Origin: Halogeometricum limi
GTDB lineage: Archaea > Halobacteriota > Halobacteria > Halobacteriales > Haloferacaceae
Reading direction: 5' to 3'
NCBI RefSeq assembly: GCF_900115785.1
Contig: NZ_FOYS01000004.1
Span: forward strand, 1-64,000
Length of the DNA: 64,000 nucleotides
Numbering within the stretch: position 1 is the first letter of the stretch; each line of letters begins with the position of its first letter. Under the pieces are notes generated by a model. The model was given only the letters and a program-made list of their open reading frames with translations, did not search any database and had not been told where the DNA came from. This document shows positions 9,233-17,682 of this stretch, in pieces. A program made the position numbers and the translations under genes.

Positions 9233-10787
9233 CCACGTCACCCTCGACGGCGACTCGCTGACGCCGAAGGCCGTCGAAGCCGTCGCGAGACACGGTGCGA
9301 CGGTGTCCATCTCGGACCGCGGCCGCGAGAACGTCGCCGCCTCCAGAGCACGCGTCGAGGAGATAGTCGACAGCGGACAGGCCGTCTACGGGCTGAACAC
9401 GGGGTTCGGCCAACTCGTGGACACCCGAATCGAGGGGTCGGAACTGGCCGACCTGCAGACGAACCTGCTTCGCAGTCACGCCTCGGGCGCGGGACGACAC
9501 CTCGACACCGAGGAGGTCCGCGCCCTCCTCCTGACCCGACTCAACGCCCTCGTGAAGGGCTACTCCGGCGTCAGAGAGGTCGTCGTCGACCACCTCGCCG
9601 CGATGCTGAACGAGCGCGTCCACCCCGTCGTCCGCTCGCGGGGGAGCCTCGGCGCGTCGGGCGATTTGGCACCGCTGGCCCACCTCGCACTCGTCCTCAT
9701 CGGTGAGGGCGAGGCGACGGTGGACGGCGAACGTCTGTCGGGCGCGGACGCCCTCGCGATGGCCGAACTCGACCCGTTGACGCTGGTTCCGAAGGAGGGG
9801 CTCGCGCTCATCAACGGGACGCAGTTGACGACCGGTATCGCCGCGTTGCTCGTCGTCGACGCCGAGCGTCTACTGGAGGCCGCAGACGCCGCCGGTGCGC
9901 TCACGACGGAGGTGACGATGGGGACGACGGCGAACTGCGACCCGGCTATCCACCGCGTCCGCCCGCACGCCGGGCAGGCGGCGGTGGCCGAACACGTCCG
10001 CGAACTCACCGCGGACTCCGAGATAGTCGAGTCGCACGCCAACTGCGACAGGGTGCAGGACGCCTACTCGCTGCGCTGTCTCCCGCAGGTTCACGGTGCC
10101 GCCCGCGACGCCGTCTCGCACCTCCGCGAGGCGGTGGAAGTCGAACTCAACAGCGCCACCGACAACCCCCTCGTATTCGCCGCGAGCGAGGCGGACAGCA
10201 GAGCGACGGGGACGGACGACGCCGTCGTCATCTCCGGCGGCAACTTCCACGGCGAACCGCTCGCACTCCGCCTCGACTACGCGGTGAGCGCGCTGACCGA
10301 ACTCGCCGCCATCTCCGAGCGTCGCGTCGACCGGATGGTGAACCCGAACCTCCAAGAGGACCACCTGCCGCCGTTTCTCGCCGAGAAGAGCGGTCTGCAC
10401 TCGGGCTTCATGATTCCGCAGTACACCGCCGCGTCACTGATAAACGAGATGCGCGCGACGGGCCGGCCGTCGATGGACAACACGCCCGTCAGCGGCGGGC
10501 AGGAGGACCACGTGAGCATGAGTGCAACGAGCGCGTACGCCGCGAAGTCGGCTCTGGAGAACGCCCGAACCGTCGTCGCCGTCGAACTCCTCACGGCGGC
10601 GCAGGCGTCGGAGTTCGTTTCCGACTCGCTGGCGCACGGCCGCGGAACCTCGGCGGCGTACGAACTCGTCCGCGAGGTGTCGCCGCCGGTGACCGAAGAC
10701 CGGAGCTTAGACGACGACATCGAAGCCGTCGCGGGCGTCGTCGCCGACGGGACGCTCGAATCGAGACTCGCGGTAGCCCTCGACTAG
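9225..10787 (+). CDS. hutH: Histidine ammonia-lyase (HutH)
   Basis: 520 residues, GTG start overlapping hutI by 8 bases; GGGGAGGTG at about 9211 may serve as a ribosome site. Removes ammonia from histidine to give urocanate, the first step of the pathway, although it is the last gene of the operon. The MIO-forming Ala-Ser-Gly is in SLGASGDLAPLAH near residue 143. YGLNTGFGQL near residue 54 and the NPNLQEDHLPPFL segment near residue 373 are also typical. Full length for the family. Confidence 0.97.
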   Translation: MTDHVTLDGDSLTPKAVEAVARHGATVSISDRGRENVAASRARVEEIVDSGQAVYGLNTGFGQLVDTRIEGSELADLQTNLLRSHASGAGRHLDTEEVRALLLTRLNALVKGYSGVREVVVDHLAAMLNERVHPVVRSRGSLGASGDLAPLAHLALVLIGEGEATVDGERLSGADALAMAELDPLTLVPKEGLALINGTQLTTGIAALLVVDAERLLEAADAAGALTTEVTMGTTANCDPAIHRVRPHAGQAAVAEHVRELTADSEIVESHANCDRVQDAYSLRCLPQVHGAARDAVSHLREAVEVELNSATDNPLVFAASEADSRATGTDDAVVISGGNFHGEPLALRLDYAVSALTELAAISERRVDRMVNPNLQEDHLPPFLAEKSGLHSGFMIPQYTAASLINEMRATGRPSMDNTPVSGGQEDHVSMSATSAYAAKSALENARTVVAVELLTAAQASEFVSDSLAHGRGTSAAYELVREVSPPVTEDRSLDDDIEAVAGVVADGTLESRLAVALD

Positions 10788-10980
10788 CGCCCTGCGACCC
10801 GCATCCTCGAATCCGAAGACGCGGCACCGCGTGCTCGCGTGTTCTTCTCCGCCCCTGCACCCGTGCGAGCGTGCCGGTCGACTATCACGAACGATTCACC
10901 GGAAACTCGGTGTGCGGAGGGACGGAGGCGAAAGACGGACGCAATAGTTTTCACGCTCGGTACAATACTGTGCAATACAG

Positions 10981-11991
10981 ATGGTCGAGAGTCGCGGGCA
11001 GTACCGGGGAGACGAGAGGGAGAGCAGAGACGGCGCTACCGGCGTGGGGAGTGGCGAGTCGGAGCCGAGACCCGGTCCCGCCGAGAACCCCTCGGGTGAC
11101 CCGTACGTCGGACGCGGACTCCTCGACGTCGACATGGGCCCGAGTTCGGCGATGGCACACCTCTACCGGGGCGAGATACACCGGATGAAGCTCTGGCGGG
11201 AACGCCTCGACCGGACGACCAACTGGGCGGTCATCCTGATGGCCGCCGTGTTGACGTGGGCGTTCTCGCAGTCGACGAACCCCCATTACGTCGTCCTCCT
11301 CGGTAACGCCGCCGTCGGCCTCTTTCTCACCATCGAAGCCCGACGCTACCGCGCGTACGACGTGTGGCGGTCCCGCGTGCGCTATCTCCAAGAACACGTC
11401 TGGGCACCCGGTCTGGACCCCTCCTCGCCCCTCCGGGACGAGAACTGGCGGAGCGAACTCGCGCGCGACTACCGCAACCCCACGCTGAAGATAACCTTCG
11501 AAGAAGCGCTCGCACACCGCCTCCGACGGGTGTATCTCCCCCTCTTCGGCGTGTTGAACGGCGCGTGGTTGCTCCGCGTGACGGCGTTCTCGGCGGACCC
11601 CTGGCCCGAGAGTGCGGCTATCGGGGGGATTCCGGGCGTCGTCGTCACCGCCGCCGTCGTCCTCGCGTTCACCGCCGCGACGGTCATCGCCTGCCGCCCC
11701 CGAACGTGGCACACGCGCGGCGAACTCCTCTCCGAAGAACTTCGCCGGGACCAGACGCCGAACCGAAACCCGCTTCGCACGGACCCCGAGTCGTTCGACG
11801 AGACCGGAGCGGAGACGGGAGACTCACCGGGAGACTCGTCGGGAGAGACGGCCGACGTCACCGACGGTACCGGCGGAACGGACACCGACGACGCGGACCG
11901 AGCAGACACCGACGCCACCGGTTCGACGGCCCAGTCCGCGTCCGCATCGCCGGAAGCGACTCGGGACGGGGACGACGGAGACGGCCGTTAG
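10981..11991 (+). CDS. DUF2270 family membrane protein
   Basis: 336 residues. An acidic soluble N-terminus of about 65 residues is followed by MAHLYRGEIHRMKLWRERLDRTTNWAV, the hallmark entry to the DUF2270 domain, with membrane segments near residues 82-98, 100-116, 185-200 and 215-240. The last 90 residues are low-complexity Thr/Asp/Glu. Function of the family is unknown. The ATG follows CAATAGTTTT (10942-10951), a TATA-like element, and two CAATAC direct repeats 10 bases apart that would lie across the transcription start. Confidence 0.88.
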   Translation: MVESRGQYRGDERESRDGATGVGSGESEPRPGPAENPSGDPYVGRGLLDVDMGPSSAMAHLYRGEIHRMKLWRERLDRTTNWAVILMAAVLTWAFSQSTNPHYVVLLGNAAVGLFLTIEARRYRAYDVWRSRVRYLQEHVWAPGLDPSSPLRDENWRSELARDYRNPTLKITFEEALAHRLRRVYLPLFGVLNGAWLLRVTAFSADPWPESAAIGGIPGVVVTAAVVLAFTAATVIACRPRTWHTRGELLSEELRRDQTPNRNPLRTDPESFDETGAETGDSPGDSSGETADVTDGTGGTDTDDADRADTDATGSTAQSASASPEATRDGDDGDGR

Positions 11992-12055
11992 TCGCCGGTT
12001 ACCGCGGTTATCCGGTTCGAAATTATGTAGTTCAGACTGGTAGCGGGCAGTGAAT

Positions 12056-13792
12056 ATGTATCGGCGTAGGTGGGCACCCGTCGTCGCCGTGGTCGCCGTC
12101 GGCGCGGCACTCCGTCTGTACGGTATCGGCTCGGAGAGTCTCTGGACGGACGAACTCATCACGCTCGCGTTCGTCCAGTCGATGACCGCCGGTGAACTGC
12201 TCACCACGATTCCGCGGGTGAATCCGCATCCGCCGCTCTACTACGTTCTGTTGGACCTGTGGGTCGGCGCGTTCGGAACGACCGAGACGGCGCTTCGACT
12301 CCCGTCGACGCTGTTCGGCGTCCTCTCGATACCGGCGCTCTACCTCCTCGGCCGTCGAATCGGCGACCACACCGTCGGACTCGTCGCCGCCCTGCTTCTC
12401 GCACTGTCGCCGTTCCACGTCCGTTACGCGCAGGAGGTGCGGATGTACGCGCTGTTCGTCTTTCTCGTCGTCGCCTCGTTCCTCCTCGTCCACGCCGTCG
12501 CCGACCGTCGGTCACGCCGACCACGACACCGGCGCGGACTCCTCGCCGCGTGGGTGCTCTCCTGTCTCCTCCTCGTGGGAACGCACTACTTCGGGGGGTT
12601 CGTCGTCGCCGCTCAGGTGACCTACCTCGTGATTCGACTGGACCGCGTCCTCCCCCGCGGAGTCGGGTCGTTCTCGACGCGCCGCATCCAGCGAGCGTAC
12701 GGCTTCGCGACGCTCGCGAGTCCGCTGTTTCTGCTCGCGCTCGGTGCGGTGTTCGACCTGCCGCACTACTTCTACATCCCGTTCCCGACGCCGCGGTTCG
12801 CCGCCGGAACGCTCGCGCGCTTCTTCGTCGGCTACGGGACCGTTCCGCTCGCCGTCTCCGTCGCCGTTCTCGTCCTCGTCGGGACCCTCGCGACGCTCGC
12901 GGCGGTTCGTTTCGACGCGACCACGCCGCTGGACTTCGACTCGTCGCTCCGCGCGACGCTCCGCCGCGCCCGCGTCGACGTCGGAGACGACGGACTCGCA
13001 CTCGCCGCCGTCGCCTTCCTCGTCCCGTTCTTCGGTCCGGTCCTCGTCTCCTACCTCGTCGTCCCCGTGTTCTGGCCGCGGTACGTCATCGCCGCCTCCG
13101 TCGGCCTCTTTCTCCTCGTCGGACTCGGCGTCCGAACCCTCCCGCGCGAATCGCTACAGGTCGCCGCCGTCGCCCTCCTCGTCGTCGCCGTCGTTCCGAT
13201 GACGGGCGTCTACCACACGACAGACCAGAAAGAGGAGTGGCGCGAAGCCGGGAACGTCGTCGAGGAGAACGCCCACTCCGGCGACTTGGTCCTCCTGATG
13301 GACCGGATAAGCGAGTACGCGCTGACGTACTACGTCGACCGCGAGGACGTCGAACGCGGGACCATCGTCGGCGCGAGTTCGGGAACCGGATACGACGCGA
13401 ACACCTCCGCGGAGATAGCCGAGAAGACGGTCGGTCACGACCGAGTCTGGCTGTTTCTCAACCACGGCACCGACGAGGAGCGAGAACGCGTCCTGACCGC
13501 CGTGCGCGGGTCGCGAACGCAGGTGTTCCACCGCCAGTTCTTCCAGGTCGAACTCTACCTGTTCGACCGGTCGCCGGACGCGGCGTCCGGGACCGACTCC
13601 GACTCGGCGGCCTCGACTGAACCGGCGGCGGGTGCGTCCGCGTCCGTGTCTACGTCCGCGTCCGCGTCGCCCGCGACGTTCGTCGCCGACCCCGGCGTGA
13701 CCGACTGGCGCTGGCGGTCGGTCTCGCGGACGACGGGGGGGTCGAACGCAGGCGCTGAATCTCGACGGCACCGTTTTGCCGTCGCAGACTGA
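12056..13792 (+). CDS. GT39-like membrane glycosyltransferase
   Basis: 578 residues with about ten membrane segments in the first 390 residues. The first extracytoplasmic loop carries ESLWTDELITL, the acidic catalytic-loop pattern of the PMT/ArnT-like (GT-C) fold, and HPPLYYVLLDLW follows, as in the family. Such enzymes move a sugar from a lipid phosphate carrier to an acceptor outside the membrane. The C-terminal 80 residues are soluble and include a Ser/Ala-rich low-complexity stretch (near 515-545). I chose ATG 12056 over GTG 12050. It opens the glycan locus and sits nine bases before the formyltransferase gene. Confidence 0.85.
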   Translation: MYRRRWAPVVAVVAVGAALRLYGIGSESLWTDELITLAFVQSMTAGELLTTIPRVNPHPPLYYVLLDLWVGAFGTTETALRLPSTLFGVLSIPALYLLGRRIGDHTVGLVAALLLALSPFHVRYAQEVRMYALFVFLVVASFLLVHAVADRRSRRPRHRRGLLAAWVLSCLLLVGTHYFGGFVVAAQVTYLVIRLDRVLPRGVGSFSTRRIQRAYGFATLASPLFLLALGAVFDLPHYFYIPFPTPRFAAGTLARFFVGYGTVPLAVSVAVLVLVGTLATLAAVRFDATTPLDFDSSLRATLRRARVDVGDDGLALAAVAFLVPFFGPVLVSYLVVPVFWPRYVIAASVGLFLLVGLGVRTLPRESLQVAAVALLVVAVVPMTGVYHTTDQKEEWREAGNVVEENAHSGDLVLLMDRISEYALTYYVDREDVERGTIVGASSGTGYDANTSAEIAEKTVGHDRVWLFLNHGTDEERERVLTAVRGSRTQVFHRQFFQVELYLFDRSPDAASGTDSDSAASTEPAAGASASVSTSASASPATFVADPGVTDWRWRSVSRTTGGSNAGAESRRHRFAVAD

Positions 13793-13801
13793 CCCTGTGG
13801 T

Positions 13802-14572
13802 ATGACGACAGTCGCCTTCTTCGGGAGCCACCCGCTCGGTGCCCGCTGTCTCGAACGCCTCCACGACCACGACGGAATCGACGTCTCCGTCGTCGTCACG
13901 TACCCGCCGGACCACGACGGCTGGTGGGACGAGTCGGTGAACGAACTGGCCCATCGGTTGGGCTACCCGGTGCTGACCCGCGAGGAGGCTCACCGCGCGA
14001 CCGAGTACCCCGTCGACTACCTCCTCAGCGTCTACTACCCGGACGTACTCGGCCCGAACCTGTTGGCACATCCCGACGTGGCACCGATAAACCTCCATCA
14101 GGCGGAACTGCCGCGCTACCGCGGGAGCAACGTCTTCAGCCACAGCATCATGAACGCCCGCGCCGACGACCACTGGAAGCACGGGACGACGATGCACGTC
14201 ATGGCCGAGTCCGTCGATGCGGGCGACGTGATAGCGCGACGGTTCGCCGAGATACGTCCGGACGACACGGCGCGGACCCTGTACGACCGCGTCCACGAGG
14301 TGTCCGTCGAACTGTTCGAGGAGATGCTCCCGAAGTTCGTCTCGGGCGAACTGCTGGCGATGGCCACGCCGCAAGCGGAGTTCGACGGCGAGCGCTACTT
14401 CTACAGTAAGGCGAGTCTGGACGGACTGAAGGAGATTCCCGCCGCGGAACTCGCGGACGAAGACGGCCAGACGGAACTGTACGACCGTATCCGCGCCCTC
14501 GACTTCCCACCTCACGAACCGGCCTACACGCGAGTCGACGGCGAGAAAGTGTATCTGACGCTCGGGCGGTGA
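13802..14572 (+). CDS. Formyltransferase-family protein, probably sugar N-formyltransferase
   Basis: 256 residues with the Fmt-type Rossmann fold. The Asn-His-Asp catalytic triad is visible: N97 and H99 in INLHQAELPRYRGSN, and D139 in VDAGD. The usual NxHxSLLP loop reads NLHQAELP. It is shorter than methionyl-tRNA formyltransferase and lacks its C-terminal tRNA-binding domain; archaea also do not formylate initiator tRNA. Together with the aminotransferase and oxidoreductase genes nearby, a role in N-formylating an amino sugar for surface glycan is likely. Nine bases after the membrane glycosyltransferase. Other formyl-transfer substrates remain possible. Confidence 0.82.
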   Translation: MTTVAFFGSHPLGARCLERLHDHDGIDVSVVVTYPPDHDGWWDESVNELAHRLGYPVLTREEAHRATEYPVDYLLSVYYPDVLGPNLLAHPDVAPINLHQAELPRYRGSNVFSHSIMNARADDHWKHGTTMHVMAESVDAGDVIARRFAEIRPDDTARTLYDRVHEVSVELFEEMLPKFVSGELLAMATPQAEFDGERYFYSKASLDGLKEIPAAELADEDGQTELYDRIRALDFPPHEPAYTRVDGEKVYLTLGR

Positions 14573-14652
14573 GTCGAGGACGCGCCGCACTCGCAGGCGA
14601 GGGGTGCGTCGACGTCTCGTGCCGAACCGTGCTCGCGAGCCGCGCTACCCTA

Positions 14653-14660
14653 CATATACA
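14653..14660 (+). promoter_or_regulatory. TATA-like element before VTT-domain gene
   Basis: CATATACA at 14653-14660, about 40 bases before the ATG at 14700, in an otherwise GC-rich gap. Suggests a separate transcript for the membrane protein with a short leader. Confidence 0.45.
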
Positions 14661-14699
14661 GGCATAACCCCCTTTCACACCCGTCGCGCACGAAACGGC

Positions 14700-15356
14700 A
14701 TGGATTCGCGTGTTCGGTCGGTCGGGAGTGCGCTCGTCGTCGCCATCGCGGCCGGTGCCCTGTTTCTCTTCTCGCCAGAGTGGGTACTCGAACGACTCGG
14801 ATGGCTCGCGGGCGACCCCGTGCGATTCGCCGTCGCGCTCGTCGTCCTCGCACTCGTCCGACCCCTGTTACTCTGGCCGGCGACGCTCGTGGCCGTCCTC
14901 GCGGGCTACGCCTGGGGGCTGATGGCGTTCCCCGTCGCACTCGTGCTGATGGTCGTCACCTGCACGCCGCCGTACCTCTTCGGTCGGTTCTCCGCCGACG
15001 GCGGCCGGTTCTCCGAGGTGGGCGAGAAGGCGATGGACGTCGCCGGCGACTTCCGCGGCATCGTCGCCGGACGCGTCTTCCCGGCGCCGTCCGACATCGT
15101 CTCCGTCGGGTCGGGACTCGCGGGCGTCCGGTCTCGGACGTACCTCGGCGCGACGGCCGTCGGCCAGATTCCGTGGGCGTTCGCGGGCGTCGCCGCCGGT
15201 GGCTCCATCTACCGCGTCGTCAACGAGGGTATCACCGCCGTCGTCAGCCCCTCGATACTCGCCGCAACCGTCGTCGTCGCGGCGCTGATGTTGGCGGGGC
15301 CGGCGTACAGTTACGCGACCGACGGGGGCGACATCGCGGACGTCGTCGCCGGATGA
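14700..15356 (+). CDS. VTT-domain (TVP38/TMEM64, DedA-like) membrane protein
   Basis: 218 residues, five or six membrane segments. The central block (RPLLLWPATLVAVLAGYAWG, then FGRFSADGGRF and GRVFPAPSDIVSVGSGLAGV, then the YLGATAVGQIPWAFAGVAAGG segment) is the pattern of the VTT domain. Members of this superfamily are membrane proteins, some of which flip or recycle lipids, including undecaprenyl phosphate. In a glycan locus a role in recycling the lipid carrier is conceivable but unproven. ATG 14700 is chosen because the reading frame upstream is arginine-rich and unlike a protein start. Confidence 0.82.
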   Translation: MDSRVRSVGSALVVAIAAGALFLFSPEWVLERLGWLAGDPVRFAVALVVLALVRPLLLWPATLVAVLAGYAWGLMAFPVALVLMVVTCTPPYLFGRFSADGGRFSEVGEKAMDVAGDFRGIVAGRVFPAPSDIVSVGSGLAGVRSRTYLGATAVGQIPWAFAGVAAGGSIYRVVNEGITAVVSPSILAATVVVAALMLAGPAYSYATDGGDIADVVAG

Positions 15357-15382
15357 GCGTCGGAAAGCGAGGAGAGAGGGCG

Positions 15383-16417
15383 TCAGTCGTCGGCCTGCGC
15401 CGGGACGGACTCAGGGTCGACGCCCGCCGGGAGCGAGACGGACTCACCGAGTTCGTCGGAGCGCTCTGCGGCCTCCAGTAGTTCGACCGTCTCCGCACCG
15501 ACGCGTCCGGTCGCGGGCGGGTCGGTTCGCGTCTCGCAGGCGTCGACGAACGCCTCGACTTCGAGACGGAGGGGTTCGCCGCCGTCGACTTCGTGTCGGC
15601 GGACGCCCTCGTCGCGGGCCTGTAACACGCCTTCCTCGCGAACCACCTCGGCGTCGTGTATCTCGACGACGGTGTCTTCGAGGTAGTCGATGTGTGCGGA
15701 ACGCTTCGACCCGACGACGGTCAGGTCCCGCCGCTTGTCGAAGACGGGGACGTGCCAGGACTCGTTGATGACGCCGGTGACGTCGCCGTACGAGAGCGTC
15801 AGCGTCGCCGTCTCGTCGATGCCGTCGCGGACGTTCGAGTCCAAGCGACAGTAGACGCTGTCGGGTCGGGCGTCGAGGAGATGCGAGTAGACGTCCACGT
15901 CGTGGACGGCCAGCGAGTAGAGCGCACCCGCGTCCGGTCGCGGCGTCCGGAAGGCGTATCGCGTCGTCGTGAGGTACCGTATCTCGCCGAGTTCGCCCCG
16001 GTCGATACGTCGTTTCAGGTCGCGGAGCGCAGGGTGTGAGCGGAAGATGTGCCCCACCCCCAGGACGCAGTCGTTCGCCTCGGCGCGTTCGACCAGCGAC
16101 CACGCGTCCCGACTCGTCGTCGCCAGCGGTTTCTCGACGAGGACGTCGACGCCGGCGTCGAGGAGTTCACAGCCCACCTCGTGATGCGTCACGGAGGGCG
16201 TGGCGACGACGACGGCGTCGACGCCGGAAGCGACGAGGTCCGAGATGCTGGTGACGTACGGCACGCCGTAGGAGTCGGCCATCTCGCTCGCGCGTTCCTC
16301 GTCGATGTCGCAGAGCGTCAGCGAGTCGATGTCTCCCGCTTCGACGAGTTCGGCGGCGACGCGGACGTGGTTGCTTCCCCAGTAGCCCGTGCCGACGACG
16401 CCGTACTCAAGCCCCAC
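15383..16417 (-). CDS. Gfo/Idh/MocA-type sugar oxidoreductase
   Basis: 344 residues. NAD(P)-binding GTGYWGSN at residues 9-16, the family Lys in VLVEKPLA (K96), and the His-Asp pair AVHDVDVY (H172, D173). This resembles the enzymes that oxidise C3 of a nucleotide sugar before transamination. Its start overlaps the end of the aminotransferase gene by 11 bases, so the two are read together, in the same pairing as WbpB/WbpE-like enzymes of bacterial and archaeal amino-sugar pathways. Substrate is inferred, not visible. Confidence 0.9.
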   Translation of the reverse strand: MGLEYGVVGTGYWGSNHVRVAAELVEAGDIDSLTLCDIDEERASEMADSYGVPYVTSISDLVASGVDAVVVATPSVTHHEVGCELLDAGVDVLVEKPLATTSRDAWSLVERAEANDCVLGVGHIFRSHPALRDLKRRIDRGELGEIRYLTTTRYAFRTPRPDAGALYSLAVHDVDVYSHLLDARPDSVYCRLDSNVRDGIDETATLTLSYGDVTGVINESWHVPVFDKRRDLTVVGSKRSAHIDYLEDTVVEIHDAEVVREEGVLQARDEGVRRHEVDGGEPLRLEVEAFVDACETRTDPPATGRVGAETVELLEAAERSDELGESVSLPAGVDPESVPAQADD

Positions 16418-17534
16418 GGCCGCCCTCCTCGAAGTACGACGCGACGGCGTCGCAGACGTGGCTGACGTCGCCGGGCGTCAGACGCGGATGCATCGGCAGC
16501 GACAGGATGCGGTCGTACAGGTTCTCCGTTACGGGGAGCGACGACTCCCCGACGCGTTCGAGGACCGCCGGGTGGCGGTGCGCCGGCGTCTCGTAGTGGA
16601 CGCCCGTCTGCACCCCGGCGTCTTCGAGATATCCGCGGAGGGCGTCGCGGTCCGCCGGCGGCACCTGCACGACGTAGAGGTGGTAGACGTGCGTCGCGTT
16701 CTCGGGGACGGCGGGGGTGACCACCTCGTCGACGTCCGCGAGGCAGTCGTCGTAGTGGGCGGCGGCGGAGACGCGGGCGTCGTTCCAGTCGCGGACCTGC
16801 CGCAGTTGCTCGCGTCCCACGACGGCTTTCACCTCGTCGAGACGGTAGTTCAACCCGAGCGCTCGGTGGACGCCGTCGCCGTCGCGGCCGTGGTTCCGAA
16901 GCCTTCGCGCGGACTCGGCGACGTCGTCTCGGTCGGTGACGAGCATCCCGCCGTCGCCGCCGACGGTCATGTTCTTCGAGGGGTAGAAGCTGAACGCGCC
17001 CGCGTCGCCCGCGGTTCCCGCGACGTGTCCGTCGCGTTCGGCGAAGTGCGCCTGACAGGCGTCTTCGACGACGACCAAATCGTAGTCGTCGGCGACGTCG
17101 GTGATGGCGTTCATATCCGCCATCGCGCCGTAGATGTGGACGGGCATCACTGCCGAGGGGTTCCCCGCGGCGGCGACCTTCTCTTCGAGGTCCGCGGGGT
17201 CCATCGTGTACGTCTCGGGGTCGACGTCGACGAACACGGGCGTCGCGTCCAGTGCGAGGACGGGCGAGGCCGTCGCGAAGAACGTGTTTCCGGGGACGAA
17301 CACCTGTTCGTCCTCGCTCCCCCCGACGCCAGCCGCTTCCAACGAGAGGAGGAGGGCGGCCGTCCCACTGCTGACGCCCACGGCGTGTTCGACGCCGCAC
17401 TCTTCGGTGAACTCTCGCTCGAACGCCTCCAGTTCCGGTCCCTTCACGTACCGCGTACTCCGCATCACCTCGCCCACCCGGTCGACGATGGTGTCGTCGA
17501 CGTAGACGTCGGTGAACGGAACTTCGGCTGTCAT
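16407..17534 (-). CDS. DegT/DnrJ/EryC1/StrS sugar aminotransferase
   Basis: 375 residues from the ATG at 17534; an in-frame extension to 17603 lacks family similarity. Fold type I PLP enzyme: PLP lysine K187 in SFYPSKNM, VVEDACQAHFAE near residue 160, and the GVHYETPAHRHP substrate loop near residue 307. Transfers an amino group to a keto-sugar nucleotide. First gene of a two-gene unit with the oxidoreductase; together they would turn a sugar hydroxyl into an amine. An AT-rich leader with GTTAC/GTAAC arms (17563-17579) precedes it. Soluble and cytosolic. Confidence 0.93.
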   Translation of the reverse strand: MTAEVPFTDVYVDDTIVDRVGEVMRSTRYVKGPELEAFEREFTEECGVEHAVGVSSGTAALLLSLEAAGVGGSEDEQVFVPGNTFFATASPVLALDATPVFVDVDPETYTMDPADLEEKVAAAGNPSAVMPVHIYGAMADMNAITDVADDYDLVVVEDACQAHFAERDGHVAGTAGDAGAFSFYPSKNMTVGGDGGMLVTDRDDVAESARRLRNHGRDGDGVHRALGLNYRLDEVKAVVGREQLRQVRDWNDARVSAAAHYDDCLADVDEVVTPAVPENATHVYHLYVVQVPPADRDALRGYLEDAGVQTGVHYETPAHRHPAVLERVGESSLPVTENLYDRILSLPMHPRLTPGDVSHVCDAVASYFEEGGRGA

Positions 17535-17588
17535 GGAATTATCGAAGATAACGAATTTCTTTGTTACCGCTCTTGTAACGTACCGTGA

Positions 17589-17606
17589 CCGTTGGTAAGC
17601 CAACGG
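17589..17606. repeat. Perfect inverted repeat in divergent glycan promoter
   Basis: CCGTTGG (17589-17595), loop TAAG, CCAACGG (17600-17606). It lies in the 148-base gap between the divergent aminotransferase and GT2 genes, close to the aminotransferase promoter. Could be a hairpin in RNA or a protein-binding palindrome. Confidence 0.5.
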
Positions 17607-17654
17607 CTACGCCGCGGTGAAACGGTAGTAGGAGTCTCAAAACACCCGTACGGC

Positions 17655-17659
17655 TATAT
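17655..17659 (+). promoter_or_regulatory. TATA box of GT2 gene
   Basis: CTATATC, 24-28 bases before the ATG at 17683, which fits a leaderless transcript. Confidence 0.5.
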
Positions 17660-17682
17660 CCGGTGACGACGACGGCCCGTCA

